Positions 1-6,140 of a stretch of DNA of 6,140 nucleotides are shown piece by piece. Both the position numbers and the translations under genes were made by a program. Each line of letters begins with the position of its first letter. Positions within the stretch are counted from its first letter, which is position 1. A model generated the notes under the pieces. That model had not been told where the DNA came from, did not search any database, and saw only the letters and a list, made by a program, of their open reading frames with translations. Source of the stretch: Polynucleobacter sp. (GTDB taxonomy: Bacteria; Pseudomonadota; Gammaproteobacteria; Burkholderiales; Burkholderiaceae); contig JAGVCB010000039.1 of assembly GCA_020059445.1 (NCBI GenBank), positions 1-6,140 of the forward strand. Reading direction: 5' to 3'.

Positions 1-1215
1 AGCGCCCCCATAGGCTTTGCGAGTGATGACAGTGAGCTTTGGCACCGTTGCTTCCGCATAAGCGTAAAGGAGCTTCGCTCCATGTGTGATGATTCCGCTC
101 CACTCTTGATCCGTTCCCGGCAAGAACCCCGGAACGTCGACGAAAGATATGACCGGAATATTGAAGGCATCAGAAAAGCGCACAAAACGAGCTGCTTTGA
201 TCGATGATTTAATATCTAAGCAACCGGCCAATACCAATGGTTGGTTCGCAACGATACCGACTGTTTGACCTTCAATGCGCGCAAAACCAATGATGATATT
301 TTTTGCATAATCAGGTTGAATCTCAAAGAAGTCACCATCATCAACAGTTTTGCTGATGAGCTCATGCATGTCATAAGGCTTGTTGGCGTTATCTGGCACC
401 AATGTGTCCAGTGAATAATCCAAGCGCTCGGCTGTGTCAGCACCCTTGCGCACCGGTGGTTTTTCTTTATTCGATAAAGGCAGGTAGTTAAAGAAACGAC
501 GCAACATCAAAATCGCTTCAACATCATTTTCAAAGGCGCGATCACAAACACCTGATTTGGTTGAATGAGTGATAGCACCGCCCAACTCTTCTGCGGTCAC
601 TTCTTCATGAGTCACCGTCTTCACAACCTCAGGACCTGTCACGAACATGTATGAACTGTCTTTGACCATAAAAATGAAGTCAGTCAATGCTGGTGAATAA
701 ACTGCACCACCAGCACTTGGGCCCATGATCAAAGAAATTTGTGGGATCACACCTGAGGCAGACACGTTGCGCTGGAAAATCTCCGCATAACCACCCAAAG
801 ATGCCACACCCTCTTGAATACGTGCACCACCTGAGTCATTCAAACCAATCACTGGAGCACCAACTTTCATGGCTTGATCCATGACCTTACAAATCTTTTC
901 AGCATGAGCTTCAGACAAAGATCCACCGAACACGGTGAAGTCTTGAGAGTAAACAAAAGTCAAACGACCATTGATCATGCCGTAACCAGTCACCACACCA
1001 TCACCAGGAACAGATTCATTGGCCATGCCAAAGTCCGTACAACGATGTTCAACGAACATGTCCCACTCTTCAAATGAGCCTTCGTCCAATAACAACTCAA
1101 TGCGCTCACGAGCTGTTAACTTACCTTTACCGTGCTGGGCATTGATGCGCTTTTGACCGCCGCCTAGGCGAGCCTGTTCACGCTTGGCTTCTAGTTGTTT
1201 GATGATGTCGTGCAT
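1..1215 (-). CDS. pccB: Propionyl-CoA carboxylase beta (carboxyltransferase) subunit, 3' end cut off by window edge
   Basis: The reading frame is open from an ATG at 1213-1215 to base 1, giving 405 codons with no stop. PccB proteins are usually about 510 residues, so roughly 100 C-terminal residues lie off the left edge. The subunit moves the carboxyl group from carboxybiotin to propionyl-CoA, giving (S)-methylmalonyl-CoA in the cytoplasm. Visible carboxyltransferase signatures are [11 protein letters not shown] (residues 126-136, oxyanion-type Gly pair), [13 protein letters not shown] (165-177), MFVTGPEVV (190-198), CLDI with [11 protein letters not shown] (about 339-352), [10 protein letters not shown], and RKAYGGA at the very edge. 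The start is supported by AAGGGAGAG at 1222-1230, 6 bases upstream, and by the family-typical N-terminus. The [13 protein letters not shown] and [20 protein letters not shown] segments favour PccB over acetyl-CoA or methylcrotonyl-CoA carboxylase. The substrate-specifying residue after AYGGAY is outside the window, so substrate is inferred from sequence flavour and from neighbouring scpA and meaB. It lies 72 bp after meaB, probably in the same operon. Confidence 0.95.
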   Translation of the reverse strand, partial: MHDIIKQLEAKREQARLGGGQKRINAQHGKGKLTARERIELLLDEGSFEEWDMFVEHRCTDFGMANESVPGDGVVTGYGMINGRLTFVYSQDFTVFGGSLSEAHAEKICKVMDQAMKVGAPVIGLNDSGGARIQEGVASLGGYAEIFQRNVSASGVIPQISLIMGPSAGGAVYSPALTDFIFMVKDSSYMFVTGPEVVKTVTHEEVTAEELGGAITHSTKSGVCDRAFENDVEAILMLRRFFNYLPLSNKEKPPVRKGADTAERLDYSLDTLVPDNANKPYDMHELISKTVDDGDFFEIQPDYAKNIIIGFARIEGQTVGIVANQPLVLAGCLDIKSSIKAARFVRFSDAFNIPVISFVDVPGFLPGTDQEWSGIITHGAKLLYAYAEATVPKLTVITRKAYGGA

Positions 1216-1287
1216 GAAATGCTCTCCCTTGTTTCTCAATCTTTAAATTAACTTGTTTTTTAATTTTTACTTCTAAATGAACAGCTC

Positions 1288-2307
1288 TTACTTCATTAAA
1301 TCCAACAAACGCCTCGCAGCCACTGAGGCTGCGATGGTTCCTTGATTCACCGCATCGCTCAATTCAGGCAATAGTTTTTGCACTTGAGCATTGGCTTTGA
1401 AGTTTTGCCTCAAGCCTGCTTCGATGCGTTCCCACATCCATGCTTGGGCTTGTTGTTTTCTTCTCAATGCCAAGTGACCATGCTTGGTCTGAATCTCTTT
1501 GAATGTCTTGACCGTGTCCCAAAACTCAGTGATGCCTTCGGACTTCAAAGCACTCATGCGCATCACCTTTGGATGCCAAAGTGTTTCATCATGGTGAGCG
1601 TGCTCAGGGTTGCCATGCATGCTGAACAAACGCAATGAGCTCATGATTTGAACTTGCGCTCTGGTCGCCGCATCCGGGTCTAAATCTACTTTATTGATGA
1701 CCACCAAATCTGCTAATTCCATCACGCCTTTTTTAATGGCTTGAAGATCATCACCTGCATTAGGCAATTGCAATAAAACAAACATGTCCGTCATATTGGC
1801 AACAGCTGTTTCGCTTTGACCAACACCCACGGTTTCAACAATCACCACGTCATGGCCGGCTGCCTCAGCAACCAACATCGCTTCTCTGGTTTTTTCTGCC
1901 ACACCACCCAGATTGCCTGATGAAGGCGTTGGTCTAATAAAGGCTTTTTCATTGACTGATAAAAACTCCATGCGGGTTTTATCGCCTAGGATTGAACCAC
2001 CTGATACGGTAGAGGATGGATCAATCGCTAACACCGCCACGCGATGCCCTTTGCTGATCAAATACAAACCCAAGGCTTCAATGAATGTCGATTTGCCAAC
2101 GCCCGGAACACCAGAAATACCTAATCTAAAAGATTGACCACTCTTAGGCAGAATCGCATTGAGCACATCATCTGCTCTTAAACGATGATCAGGTCTGGTG
2201 GATTCCAACAAGGTGATGGCTTTGGCCATGGCTCGGCGTTGTGCTGAGCCAGGTTTGGCATCAGCACCACAGATGGCATCAACGAGTGTTTGATCTTCTG
2301 CTTGCAC
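1288..2307 (-). CDS. meaB: MeaB (ArgK-type) G3E GTPase, chaperone of methylmalonyl-CoA mutase
   Basis: This 339-residue cytoplasmic P-loop GTPase is full length for the MeaB/MMAA family. It binds methylmalonyl-CoA mutase, gates adenosylcobalamin loading and protects the enzyme from inactivation. Motifs seen: an N-terminal helical arm (1-60); Walker A GVPGVGKS (66-73); IDPSS (95-99) followed by GGSILGDKTRM (103-113); the switch/Walker B segment VIVETVGVGQSE (155-166); base-specificity motif NKVD (205-208); SALKSEGI (252-259) in the G5 position; and a C-terminal helical dimerisation part (about 265-339). The start is a GTG at 2305-2307, the most upstream usable start before an in-frame TAA. Its ribosome site is weak (AAAGG at 2319-2323, 11 bases away). 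The next ATG, codon 27, would remove part of the N-terminal arm and is less likely. It lies 56 bp downstream of scpA and 72 bp upstream of pccB on the same strand, with no convincing terminator between. Older databases call this family ArgK, LAO/AO transport ATPase, which is a misnomer. Confidence 0.95.
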   Translation of the reverse strand: MQAEDQTLVDAICGADAKPGSAQRRAMAKAITLLESTRPDHRLRADDVLNAILPKSGQSFRLGISGVPGVGKSTFIEALGLYLISKGHRVAVLAIDPSSTVSGGSILGDKTRMEFLSVNEKAFIRPTPSSGNLGGVAEKTREAMLVAEAAGHDVVIVETVGVGQSETAVANMTDMFVLLQLPNAGDDLQAIKKGVMELADLVVINKVDLDPDAATRAQVQIMSSLRLFSMHGNPEHAHHDETLWHPKVMRMSALKSEGITEFWDTVKTFKEIQTKHGHLALRRKQQAQAWMWERIEAGLRQNFKANAQVQKLLPELSDAVNQGTIAASVAARRLLDLMK

Positions 2308-2363
2308 GAGGGTTCGGGCCTTTATTAGATATTTTTAAATGTTTATTTGCTGAAATAATGAGC

Positions 2364-4532
2364 TTATTTTTGAGCTAAACGAATTTGCTCAAGAACATCC
2401 TTGGCCGACGCCGGAATCGGTGTACCAGGACCGTAGATACCCTTCACACCAGATTCGTACAAGAACTCATAGTCTTGACGTGGAATCACACCACCCACAA
2501 AGACGATGATGTCATCAGCACCCTGCTTTTTTAGTTCCTGAATGATGGCTGGTACCAAGGTTTTATGACCTGCTGCCAAAGTAGAGATGCCCACGGCATG
2601 GACATCGTTTTCGATGGCTTGGCGCGCACACTCTTCTGGCGTTTGAAACAAAGGTCCCATATCCACGTCAAAGCCTAAATCTGCAAAAGCCGTTGCTACG
2701 ACCTTGGCGCCACGGTCGTGACCGTCTTGACCAAGCTTAGCAATCATCACACGTGGGTGACGGCCTTGATCTTTAGCAAATTCAGCGATTTCTGTTTTTA
2801 ATTTTTCCCAGCCTTCTGCTGAGTCATAAGCAGCTGCATACACACCAGTCACCTTTTGAGTATCGGCGCGATGGCGCCCGTAAACTTTTTCCAATGCATC
2901 AGAAACCTCACCCACTGTGGCACGCAAACGAATGGCATCGATCGCAAGAGCCAATAAGTTACCAGTGTTATTTTCTGCTGCGGCTGTCAATGCATCCAAA
3001 GCTGCCTGAACTTTATGGCTGTCACGCTTTGCTCTAACGTCTTTTAAGCGAGCAATTTGTGAATCACGCACCTTGTTGTTATCAATGTCCAAAATATCAA
3101 TTGGATCTTCTTTGCCCAGCTTGTATTTATTAACGCCAACAATCACATCTTTACCTGAATCGATACAAGCTTGCTTTTCAGCAGCGGCTGCTTCAATTTT
3201 GAGTTTGGCCCAACCACTCTCAACCGCTTTGGTCATGCCACCCATGCCTTCAACTTCTTGAATGATGTCCCAGGCTTTATCAGCCATATCTTGCGTAAGC
3301 TTCTCCATCATGTAAGAACCAGCCCAAGGGTCGATCACATTGGTGATGTGAGTTTCTTCTTGGATGATCAACTGAGTATTGCGCGCAATGCGTGATGAGA
3401 ACTCGGTTGGCAAGGCAATCGCTTCATCGAATGAATTGGTGTGTAATGACTGTGTGCCACCAAATACCGCTGCCATCGCTTCAATCGTGGTTCTAACCAC
3501 GTTGTTGTAAGGATCTTGCTCTGTGAGTGACCAGCCTGATGTTTGGCAATGGGTTCTTAGCATCAATGACTTAGGATTCGTTGGATTGAACTCTTTCATC
3601 ACACGCCACCACAACAAACGGGCTGCTCGTAACTTTGCTACTTCTAAATAGAAGTTCATACCGATGGCAAAGAAAAACGATAGACGACCAGCAAAACCAT
3701 CCACATCCAAACCTTTACTCAAGGCTGTTTTGACGTACTCTTTACCATCAGCGATCGTGAAGGCTAATTCCAAAGCTTGGTTCGCACCCGCTTCTTGGAT
3801 GTGATAGCCAGAGATTGAGATTGAGTTGAACTTGGGCATCTTTTGAGAGGTGTACTCAATGATGTCACCAATGATGCGCATCGATGGCTCTGGTGGGTAG
3901 ATATAAGTATTACGCACCATGAACTCTTTCAAAATATCATTTTGAATGGTTCCTGATAATTGATCTTGGCTCACGCCTTGTTCTTCAGCAGCCACCACAT
4001 AGCCCGCCAAAATTGGCAGTACGGCACCGTTCATGGTCATCGAGACAGATACTTTGTCCAATGGGATTTCATTGAACAAAATCTTCATGTCTTCGACTGA
4101 ATCAATCGCCACACCAGCTTTGCCCACGTCACCGGTCACGCGTGGATGATCGGAGTCATAACCACGGTGAGTAGCCAAGTCAAAAGCAACTGAGACACCT
4201 TGTCCACCAGCTGCCAGTGCTTTACGGTAGAAAGCATTGGATTCTTCTGCGGTTGAAAAACCAGCGTATTGGCGAATCGTCCAAGGACGAACGGAGTACA
4301 TGGTTGCCTGAGGACCGCGCACAAATGGCTCGAAACCAGGCAAGGTATTAGCGAATGGCAAACCTTCCGTATCGGCTGCTGTGTAAAGCGCTTTTAATTT
4401 AATGTCATCGGGAGTATCCCAACCCAAAGCATCAACATCACCGTTAGGGGCAGATTTAGCCGCTGACCTTTCCCAGGCCTCAAGACTTGGTTTAGAAAAC
4501 TCGGGCCATGGGCTCTTTGTGGTTTTACTCAT
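2364..4532 (-). CDS. scpA: Methylmalonyl-CoA mutase, adenosylcobalamin-dependent, single-chain homodimer type
   Basis: The enzyme interconverts (R)-methylmalonyl-CoA and succinyl-CoA by a radical mechanism in the cytoplasm, feeding propionyl-CoA carbon into the TCA cycle. The 722-residue product matches the catalytic large chain (mcm, mutA/MutB, ScpA). The N-terminal TIM-barrel substrate domain covers about residues 40-560. The C-terminal B12-binding domain covers about 590-720, with DGHDRG (603-608; H605 is the cobalt ligand), S650/L652 and GG at 680-681. Y89 (IRQYAG), R207 (FMVRNTY) and Y243-H244 ([10 protein letters not shown]) coincide with the catalytic residues known in Propionibacterium mutase. 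Y89 and R207 argue against isobutyryl-CoA mutase, where they are Phe and Gln. The ATG at 4530-4532 is preceded by GGTGGAGA (4537-4544). It is the first gene of the minus-strand operon, divergent from the GntR regulator by 93 bp. No separate small mutase subunit is present, and none is needed because this chain carries its own B12 domain. Confidence 0.97.
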   Translation of the reverse strand: MSKTTKSPWPEFSKPSLEAWERSAAKSAPNGDVDALGWDTPDDIKLKALYTAADTEGLPFANTLPGFEPFVRGPQATMYSVRPWTIRQYAGFSTAEESNAFYRKALAAGGQGVSVAFDLATHRGYDSDHPRVTGDVGKAGVAIDSVEDMKILFNEIPLDKVSVSMTMNGAVLPILAGYVVAAEEQGVSQDQLSGTIQNDILKEFMVRNTYIYPPEPSMRIIGDIIEYTSQKMPKFNSISISGYHIQEAGANQALELAFTIADGKEYVKTALSKGLDVDGFAGRLSFFFAIGMNFYLEVAKLRAARLLWWRVMKEFNPTNPKSLMLRTHCQTSGWSLTEQDPYNNVVRTTIEAMAAVFGGTQSLHTNSFDEAIALPTEFSSRIARNTQLIIQEETHITNVIDPWAGSYMMEKLTQDMADKAWDIIQEVEGMGGMTKAVESGWAKLKIEAAAAEKQACIDSGKDVIVGVNKYKLGKEDPIDILDIDNNKVRDSQIARLKDVRAKRDSHKVQAALDALTAAAENNTGNLLALAIDAIRLRATVGEVSDALEKVYGRHRADTQKVTGVYAAAYDSAEGWEKLKTEIAEFAKDQGRHPRVMIAKLGQDGHDRGAKVVATAFADLGFDVDMGPLFQTPEECARQAIENDVHAVGISTLAAGHKTLVPAIIQELKKQGADDIIVFVGGVIPRQDYEFLYESGVKGIYGPGTPIPASAKDVLEQIRLAQK

Positions 4533-4562
4533 TATTTCTCCACCGAAACATTTAATTGGTTA

Positions 4563-4590
4563 ATGATATTGAAACTCTTGGGCTTGACAT
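4563..4590 (-). promoter_or_regulatory. Predicted promoter of the scpA-meaB-pccB operon
   Basis: On the minus strand a -10-like TATCAT (4563-4568, 5 of 6 consensus) is preceded, after a 16-base spacer, by ATGTCA (4585-4590, 4 of 6). Transcription would start near 4556, leaving a leader of about 24 bases that contains the scpA ribosome site. The -35 element overlaps that of the divergent regulator promoter. This was found by eye only and the -35 match is modest. Confidence 0.4.
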
Positions 4591-4601
4591 ATACCTGACA
4601 A
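4584..4601. promoter_or_regulatory. Imperfect 18-bp palindrome over both -35 elements, candidate operator
   Basis: TTGACATATACCTGACAA pairs with its own reverse complement at 6 of 9 positions (TTGnCA..T / A..TGnCAA). It also contains TGACA as a direct repeat 11 bp apart (4585-4589 and 4596-4600). It overlaps the predicted -35 elements of both divergent promoters. Its centre is 31 bp, about three helical turns, from the centre of the perfect palindrome. TTGTC/GACAA-like arms are compatible with FadR-family GntR operators. Part of the symmetry may simply come from the -35 consensus. Confidence 0.3.
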
Positions 4602-4613
4602 AAGTGATTAAAT
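4584..4613 (+). promoter_or_regulatory. Predicted promoter of the gntR-family regulator
   Basis: A perfect -35 hexamer TTGACA (4584-4589) is followed, after 18 bases, by TTAAAT (4608-4613, 4 of 6 to TATAAT). An alternative -10 is GATTAA at 4606-4611. Transcription would begin around 4620, only a few bases before the ATG at 4626. The 22-bp palindrome starts at the last base of the -10 and runs through the start codon, so a bound repressor there would block this promoter. Confidence 0.5.
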
Positions 4614-4634
4614 GAATTCATAATTATGAATTCA
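4613..4634. promoter_or_regulatory. Perfect 22-bp palindrome spanning the regulator start codon, candidate autoregulatory operator
   Basis: Two TGAATTCA arms flank the self-complementary centre TAATTA, making 22 bases of perfect dyad symmetry. Each arm is itself palindromic, so the element also reads as a 13-base-spaced direct repeat of ATGAATTCA (4612-4620 and 4626-4634). The second arm encodes codons 1-3 of the regulator. The site lies between the regulator's -10 and its coding region, and 57-78 bases upstream of the predicted scpA start point. Dimeric GntR/FadR regulators bind such dyads, often beside their own gene. The binding protein is inferred, not shown. Confidence 0.55.
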
Positions 4635-5270
4635 AAAATATCGTTAGCGCCAAGGCCATTGTACGAGGAAGTCGCCGAAAGGTTAAGAAATAGTATTTTC
4701 TCGCACGAATACGCTCCAGGCACCTGGATCGATGAACAGTCGATTGCTGCTGAATACGGCATCAGCCGCACGCCCATGCGTGAAGCCATCAAGGTTTTGG
4801 CCGCTGAAGGTCTGATCACCATGAAAATGCGCCGCGGTGCTTATGTGACTGAGGTGAGCAAATCTGATTTGAACCAAATTTTCACTGTTCTTGCCCTCCT
4901 CGAGGGTCAAGCTTGTCGTGAGGCAGCCACCAAAGCCACTGAGCGTCAACTTGAAGCCCTGGACTCCATCCACTTAAAACTAGAAAGAGCCGCTGCCGAT
5001 CGAGATTTGGATGAGTTTTTCGTGATTAATCAGTCTTTTCACGAAAAAATCCAAGAAATCTCCAGCAATCCTTGGATGAAGCGCACGATCGATGATCTGA
5101 AAAAGGTTCTAAAACTGCAACGCAGAGATTCTTTGAGTAAACGCGGCAGGATGGAAAGCTCACTCTTGGAGCACCGCAAGATTCTCTCTGCCCTATTGGC
5201 CAGAGATCCTGACCTATCTGAAAAACTGATGAAAGAACACTTTTTACAAGGCCAGTTGGCAGCCAAGTGA
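4626..5270 (+). CDS. GntR-family (FadR subfamily, FCD domain) transcriptional regulator
   Basis: This 214-residue DNA-binding protein has an N-terminal winged helix (about 11-76). It carries the GntR signature LYEEVAERLR (12-21), the recognition-helix region SIAAEYGISRTPMREAIKVL (39-58) and the wing GLITMKMRRGAYV (62-74). An all-helical FCD ligand-binding domain follows (about 82-208). H139 (NQSFH), H183 (LEHRKIL) and H205 (KEHF) have the spacing of the FCD metal-binding histidines. The usual first ligand, Asp four residues before the first His, is Asn135 here. The ATG at 4626 is the most upstream start before an in-frame stop, and about ten residues before the wHTH is normal. No Shine-Dalgarno sequence precedes it, so a very short or absent leader is possible. 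It is divergent from scpA and probably controls the propionyl-CoA operon and itself. The effector (propionyl-CoA, methylmalonyl-CoA, methylcitrate or another acid) cannot be read from sequence. Confidence 0.92.
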   Translation: MNSKISLAPRPLYEEVAERLRNSIFSHEYAPGTWIDEQSIAAEYGISRTPMREAIKVLAAEGLITMKMRRGAYVTEVSKSDLNQIFTVLALLEGQACREAATKATERQLEALDSIHLKLERAAADRDLDEFFVINQSFHEKIQEISSNPWMKRTIDDLKKVLKLQRRDSLSKRGRMESSLLEHRKILSALLARDPDLSEKLMKEHFLQGQLAAK

Positions 5271-5310
5271 TGTTTCAGTTGATGAGCTTTACTTAGTATT
5301 TTTTACCCAT

Positions 5311-5338
5311 AAAAAAAGCCGCTTTGAGCGGCTTTTTT
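5311..5338. terminator. Bidirectional rho-independent terminator
   Basis: GCCGC (5318-5322) pairs with GCGGC (5328-5332) around the loop TTTGA. The stem is extended by A6/T6 pairing (5312-5317 with 5333-5338), giving an 11-bp stem. Runs of T follow the GC core in both directions. It lies between the stop of the plus-strand regulator and the stop of the minus-strand cytochrome gene, so it can end both converging transcripts. Confidence 0.9.
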
Positions 5339-5369
5339 GTTTGAGCAGATTTGCTGGTCTGATTCGGTA

Positions 5370-5723
5370 TTACTTCTTAATTACCATCGTTCCAGGCAAG
5401 CTAGCAATATACGCAGCCATATCTTTTAGATCTCTGTCTGAGAACTGGGCTACTTGGCCAGCCATGATCGCATTGCCACGACCAATGTTTGGGTTGTTAG
5501 CAACTTTATAAGCCTTCAAAGCGTAGTAAAGGTAATCAGCGTGCTGACCAGCCAACTTAGGATACTCAGGAACAACTGGTTTGTTCATACCTTCACCGTG
5601 ACAAGCAGCACAATTACCTTTGACCAATAGTTCTTGACCTTTCTTAAGATCAGCTGCTTGGGCAGTTACTGCTGCAGATAATGCGATAGAGGCCGTTGCG
5701 ATAGTAATCAAAATACGTTTCAT
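5370..5723 (-). CDS. Secreted monohaem cytochrome c, class I, cytochrome c4/c553-like
   Basis: This is a 117-residue periplasmic electron carrier. A Sec signal peptide (basic MKR, hydrophobic ILITIATASIALSAAVT) probably ends at AQA|A (23|24). That leaves a mature domain of about 94 residues with one haem site, CAACH (C38, C41, H42). M87 in NAIMAGQ is the likely distal haem ligand. PKLAGQHADYLYYALKAYK (55-73) and the C-terminal FSDRDLKDMAAYIASL helix (94-109) are typical of c4-type domains. The ATG at 5721-5723 has a good ribosome site, GGGAGAAG (5729-5736). It begins 15 bp after the stop of the other cytochrome gene, so the two are almost certainly co-transcribed. The redox partner (terminal oxidase, dehydrogenase or nitrite/thiosulfate enzyme) is not in the window. 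Confidence 0.92.
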   Translation of the reverse strand: MKRILITIATASIALSAAVTAQAADLKKGQELLVKGNCAACHGEGMNKPVVPEYPKLAGQHADYLYYALKAYKVANNPNIGRGNAIMAGQVAQFSDRDLKDMAAYIASLPGTMVIKK

Positions 5724-5738
5724 GTCGACTTCTCCCGC

Positions 5739-6089
5739 TTATTTCAATTTATTGATGGTTGTTGCTGATGTCTGAGCAGCGTAGTAAACCGCTAGGTCAG
5801 CCATGTCTTGATCTGTTAATGAACCAGCAATACCTCGCATGGTTGGGTGCTTACGTTCACCTTTTTTGTATGCTTGGAGGGCAGCAAGGATGTACTCAGC
5901 ATTTTGACCGCCAATTAAAGGAACAGTGTAAATCTCAGGATAGCTTGCACGGTAGCCTGGGATCGCGTGACAACCAATACACATCGCCACTTTAGATTCG
6001 GCGGCTTTAATATCACCCTTAATACCTTGGGCATTCACAGTACCAGCCAAAGTCATGGCGGCAACGACAACAGTTAGTAGTTTTTTCAT
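5739..6089 (-). CDS. Secreted monohaem cytochrome c, first gene of a tandem pair
   Basis: The 116-residue product starts at the ATG at 6087-6089. A TTG three codons upstream (6096-6098) is possible but would put extra residues before the natural MKK signal-peptide start. The signal peptide probably ends at VNA|Q (20|21). The single haem site is CIGCH (C37, C40, H41), with M84 in HPTMRGIAG as the likely distal ligand. IGGQNAEYILAALQAYKKGERK (59-80, broken here as IGGQNAEYIL and AALQAYKKGERK) and SLTDQDMADLAVYYAA (90-105) align with equivalent parts of the downstream cytochrome, so the two look like diverged duplicates. The nearest purine-rich ribosome-like sequence, GAGGAAA (6119-6125), is 29 bases upstream, too far for either start, so initiation is weakly signalled. 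The frame stays open to the right edge, but no ATG lies further upstream. Partner enzyme unknown. Confidence 0.9.
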   Translation of the reverse strand: MKKLLTVVVAAMTLAGTVNAQGIKGDIKAAESKVAMCIGCHAIPGYRASYPEIYTVPLIGGQNAEYILAALQAYKKGERKHPTMRGIAGSLTDQDMADLAVYYAAQTSATTINKLK

Positions 6090-6101
6090 AGTGACCAAAT
6101 A

Positions 6102-6115
6102 TTGAGTTAGATCAA
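6102..6115. promoter_or_regulatory. FNR/Anr-like half-palindromic site upstream of the cytochrome pair
   Basis: On the minus strand the bases read TTGAT-CTAA-CTCAA, matching the FNR consensus TTGAT-N4-ATCAA at 9 of 10 positions. It lies 12 bases before the cytochrome ATG and downstream of a -10-like TATACT. If that promoter is the real one, bound FNR-type protein would repress. If a second promoter exists, the effect could differ. Short sites like this also occur by chance in AT-rich leaders. Confidence 0.35.
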
Positions 6116-6131
6116 AAATTTCCTCGATGCG

Positions 6132-6137
6132 AGTATA
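6132..6137 (-). promoter_or_regulatory. Possible -10 element of the cytochrome operon
   Basis: TATACT on the minus strand matches TATAAT at 5 of 6 positions. Transcription would start near 6125, giving a leader of about 36 bases. The matching -35 would lie beyond the right edge of the window, so the promoter cannot be confirmed. Confidence 0.35.
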
Positions 6138-6140
6138 GCG

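Noticed and set aside
1..1212. Possible frameshift or pseudogene in pccB, because no complete ORF is present there
   Set aside because: Reading codon by codon from the ATG at 1215 gives one uninterrupted frame to base 1 with all family motifs. The gene is merely cut by the window edge.
1245..1266. AT-only inverted repeat (AAATTAA / TTAATTT, 8-base loop) in the meaB-pccB gap
   Set aside because: It has no GC pairs, so it would be a very weak hairpin. It lies in an AT-rich spacer inside what looks like one operon and is not convincing as a terminator or attenuator.
1378..2137. Plus-strand open frames inside meaB (1378-1638, 1913-2137), and similar ones inside pccB and scpA
   Set aside because: They lie antisense within strongly conserved coding sequence, have no recognisable motifs or ribosome sites and are composition shadows of the real genes.
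2308..2363. Regulatory element or small gene between scpA and meaB
   Set aside because: The 56-base spacer shows no stable hairpin, no promoter match of note and no coding frame. It looks like a plain intra-operon gap.
4532..4973. Minus-strand open frames of 96 codons overlapping the regulator (4532-4822 and 4683-4973)
   Set aside because: They are antisense to the GntR wHTH region, which has clear family motifs on the plus strand. The first would also need to run through the divergent promoter region.
6090..6098. TTG at 6096-6098 as start of the upstream cytochrome
   Set aside because: It adds only three residues before a textbook signal-peptide start (MKK), and it has no better ribosome site than the ATG at 6089.

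Overview
The window is an ordinary, densely coded bacterial chromosome segment. The best guess at a source is a Betaproteobacterium of the order Burkholderiales, possibly a moderate-GC freshwater type such as Polynucleobacter. That rests on the protein flavour, the gene order (regulator / mutase / MeaB / PccB), the moderate base composition and the tandem small c-type cytochromes. It is an inference from memory, not a search result. No mobile element, CRISPR array, tRNA, rRNA or clearly foreign DNA was seen.

Layout, right to left because most genes are on the minus strand. At 5370-6089 two small secreted monohaem cytochromes c form a tight pair. A bidirectional hairpin terminator (5311-5338) separates them from a convergent plus-strand GntR/FadR-type regulator (4626-5270). 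The regulator is divergent from a minus-strand propionyl-CoA operon: methylmalonyl-CoA mutase (scpA/mcm, 2364-4532), its GTPase chaperone MeaB (1288-2307) and the carboxyltransferase subunit of propionyl-CoA carboxylase (pccB). pccB starts at 1215 and runs off the left edge after 405 codons. The biotin-carrying alpha subunit is expected just beyond that edge.

The three metabolic genes belong to one pathway: propionyl-CoA -> (S)-methylmalonyl-CoA (PCC) -> epimerisation (no epimerase gene in this window) -> succinyl-CoA (B12-dependent mutase, guarded by MeaB). The divergent FCD-domain regulator is the obvious candidate controller. The 93-bp divergent intergenic region contains a perfect 22-bp palindrome over the regulator's start codon. 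A second, imperfect 18-bp palindrome covers the predicted -35 elements of both promoters. This small control region is the most interesting part of the window. No undescribed system is evident.
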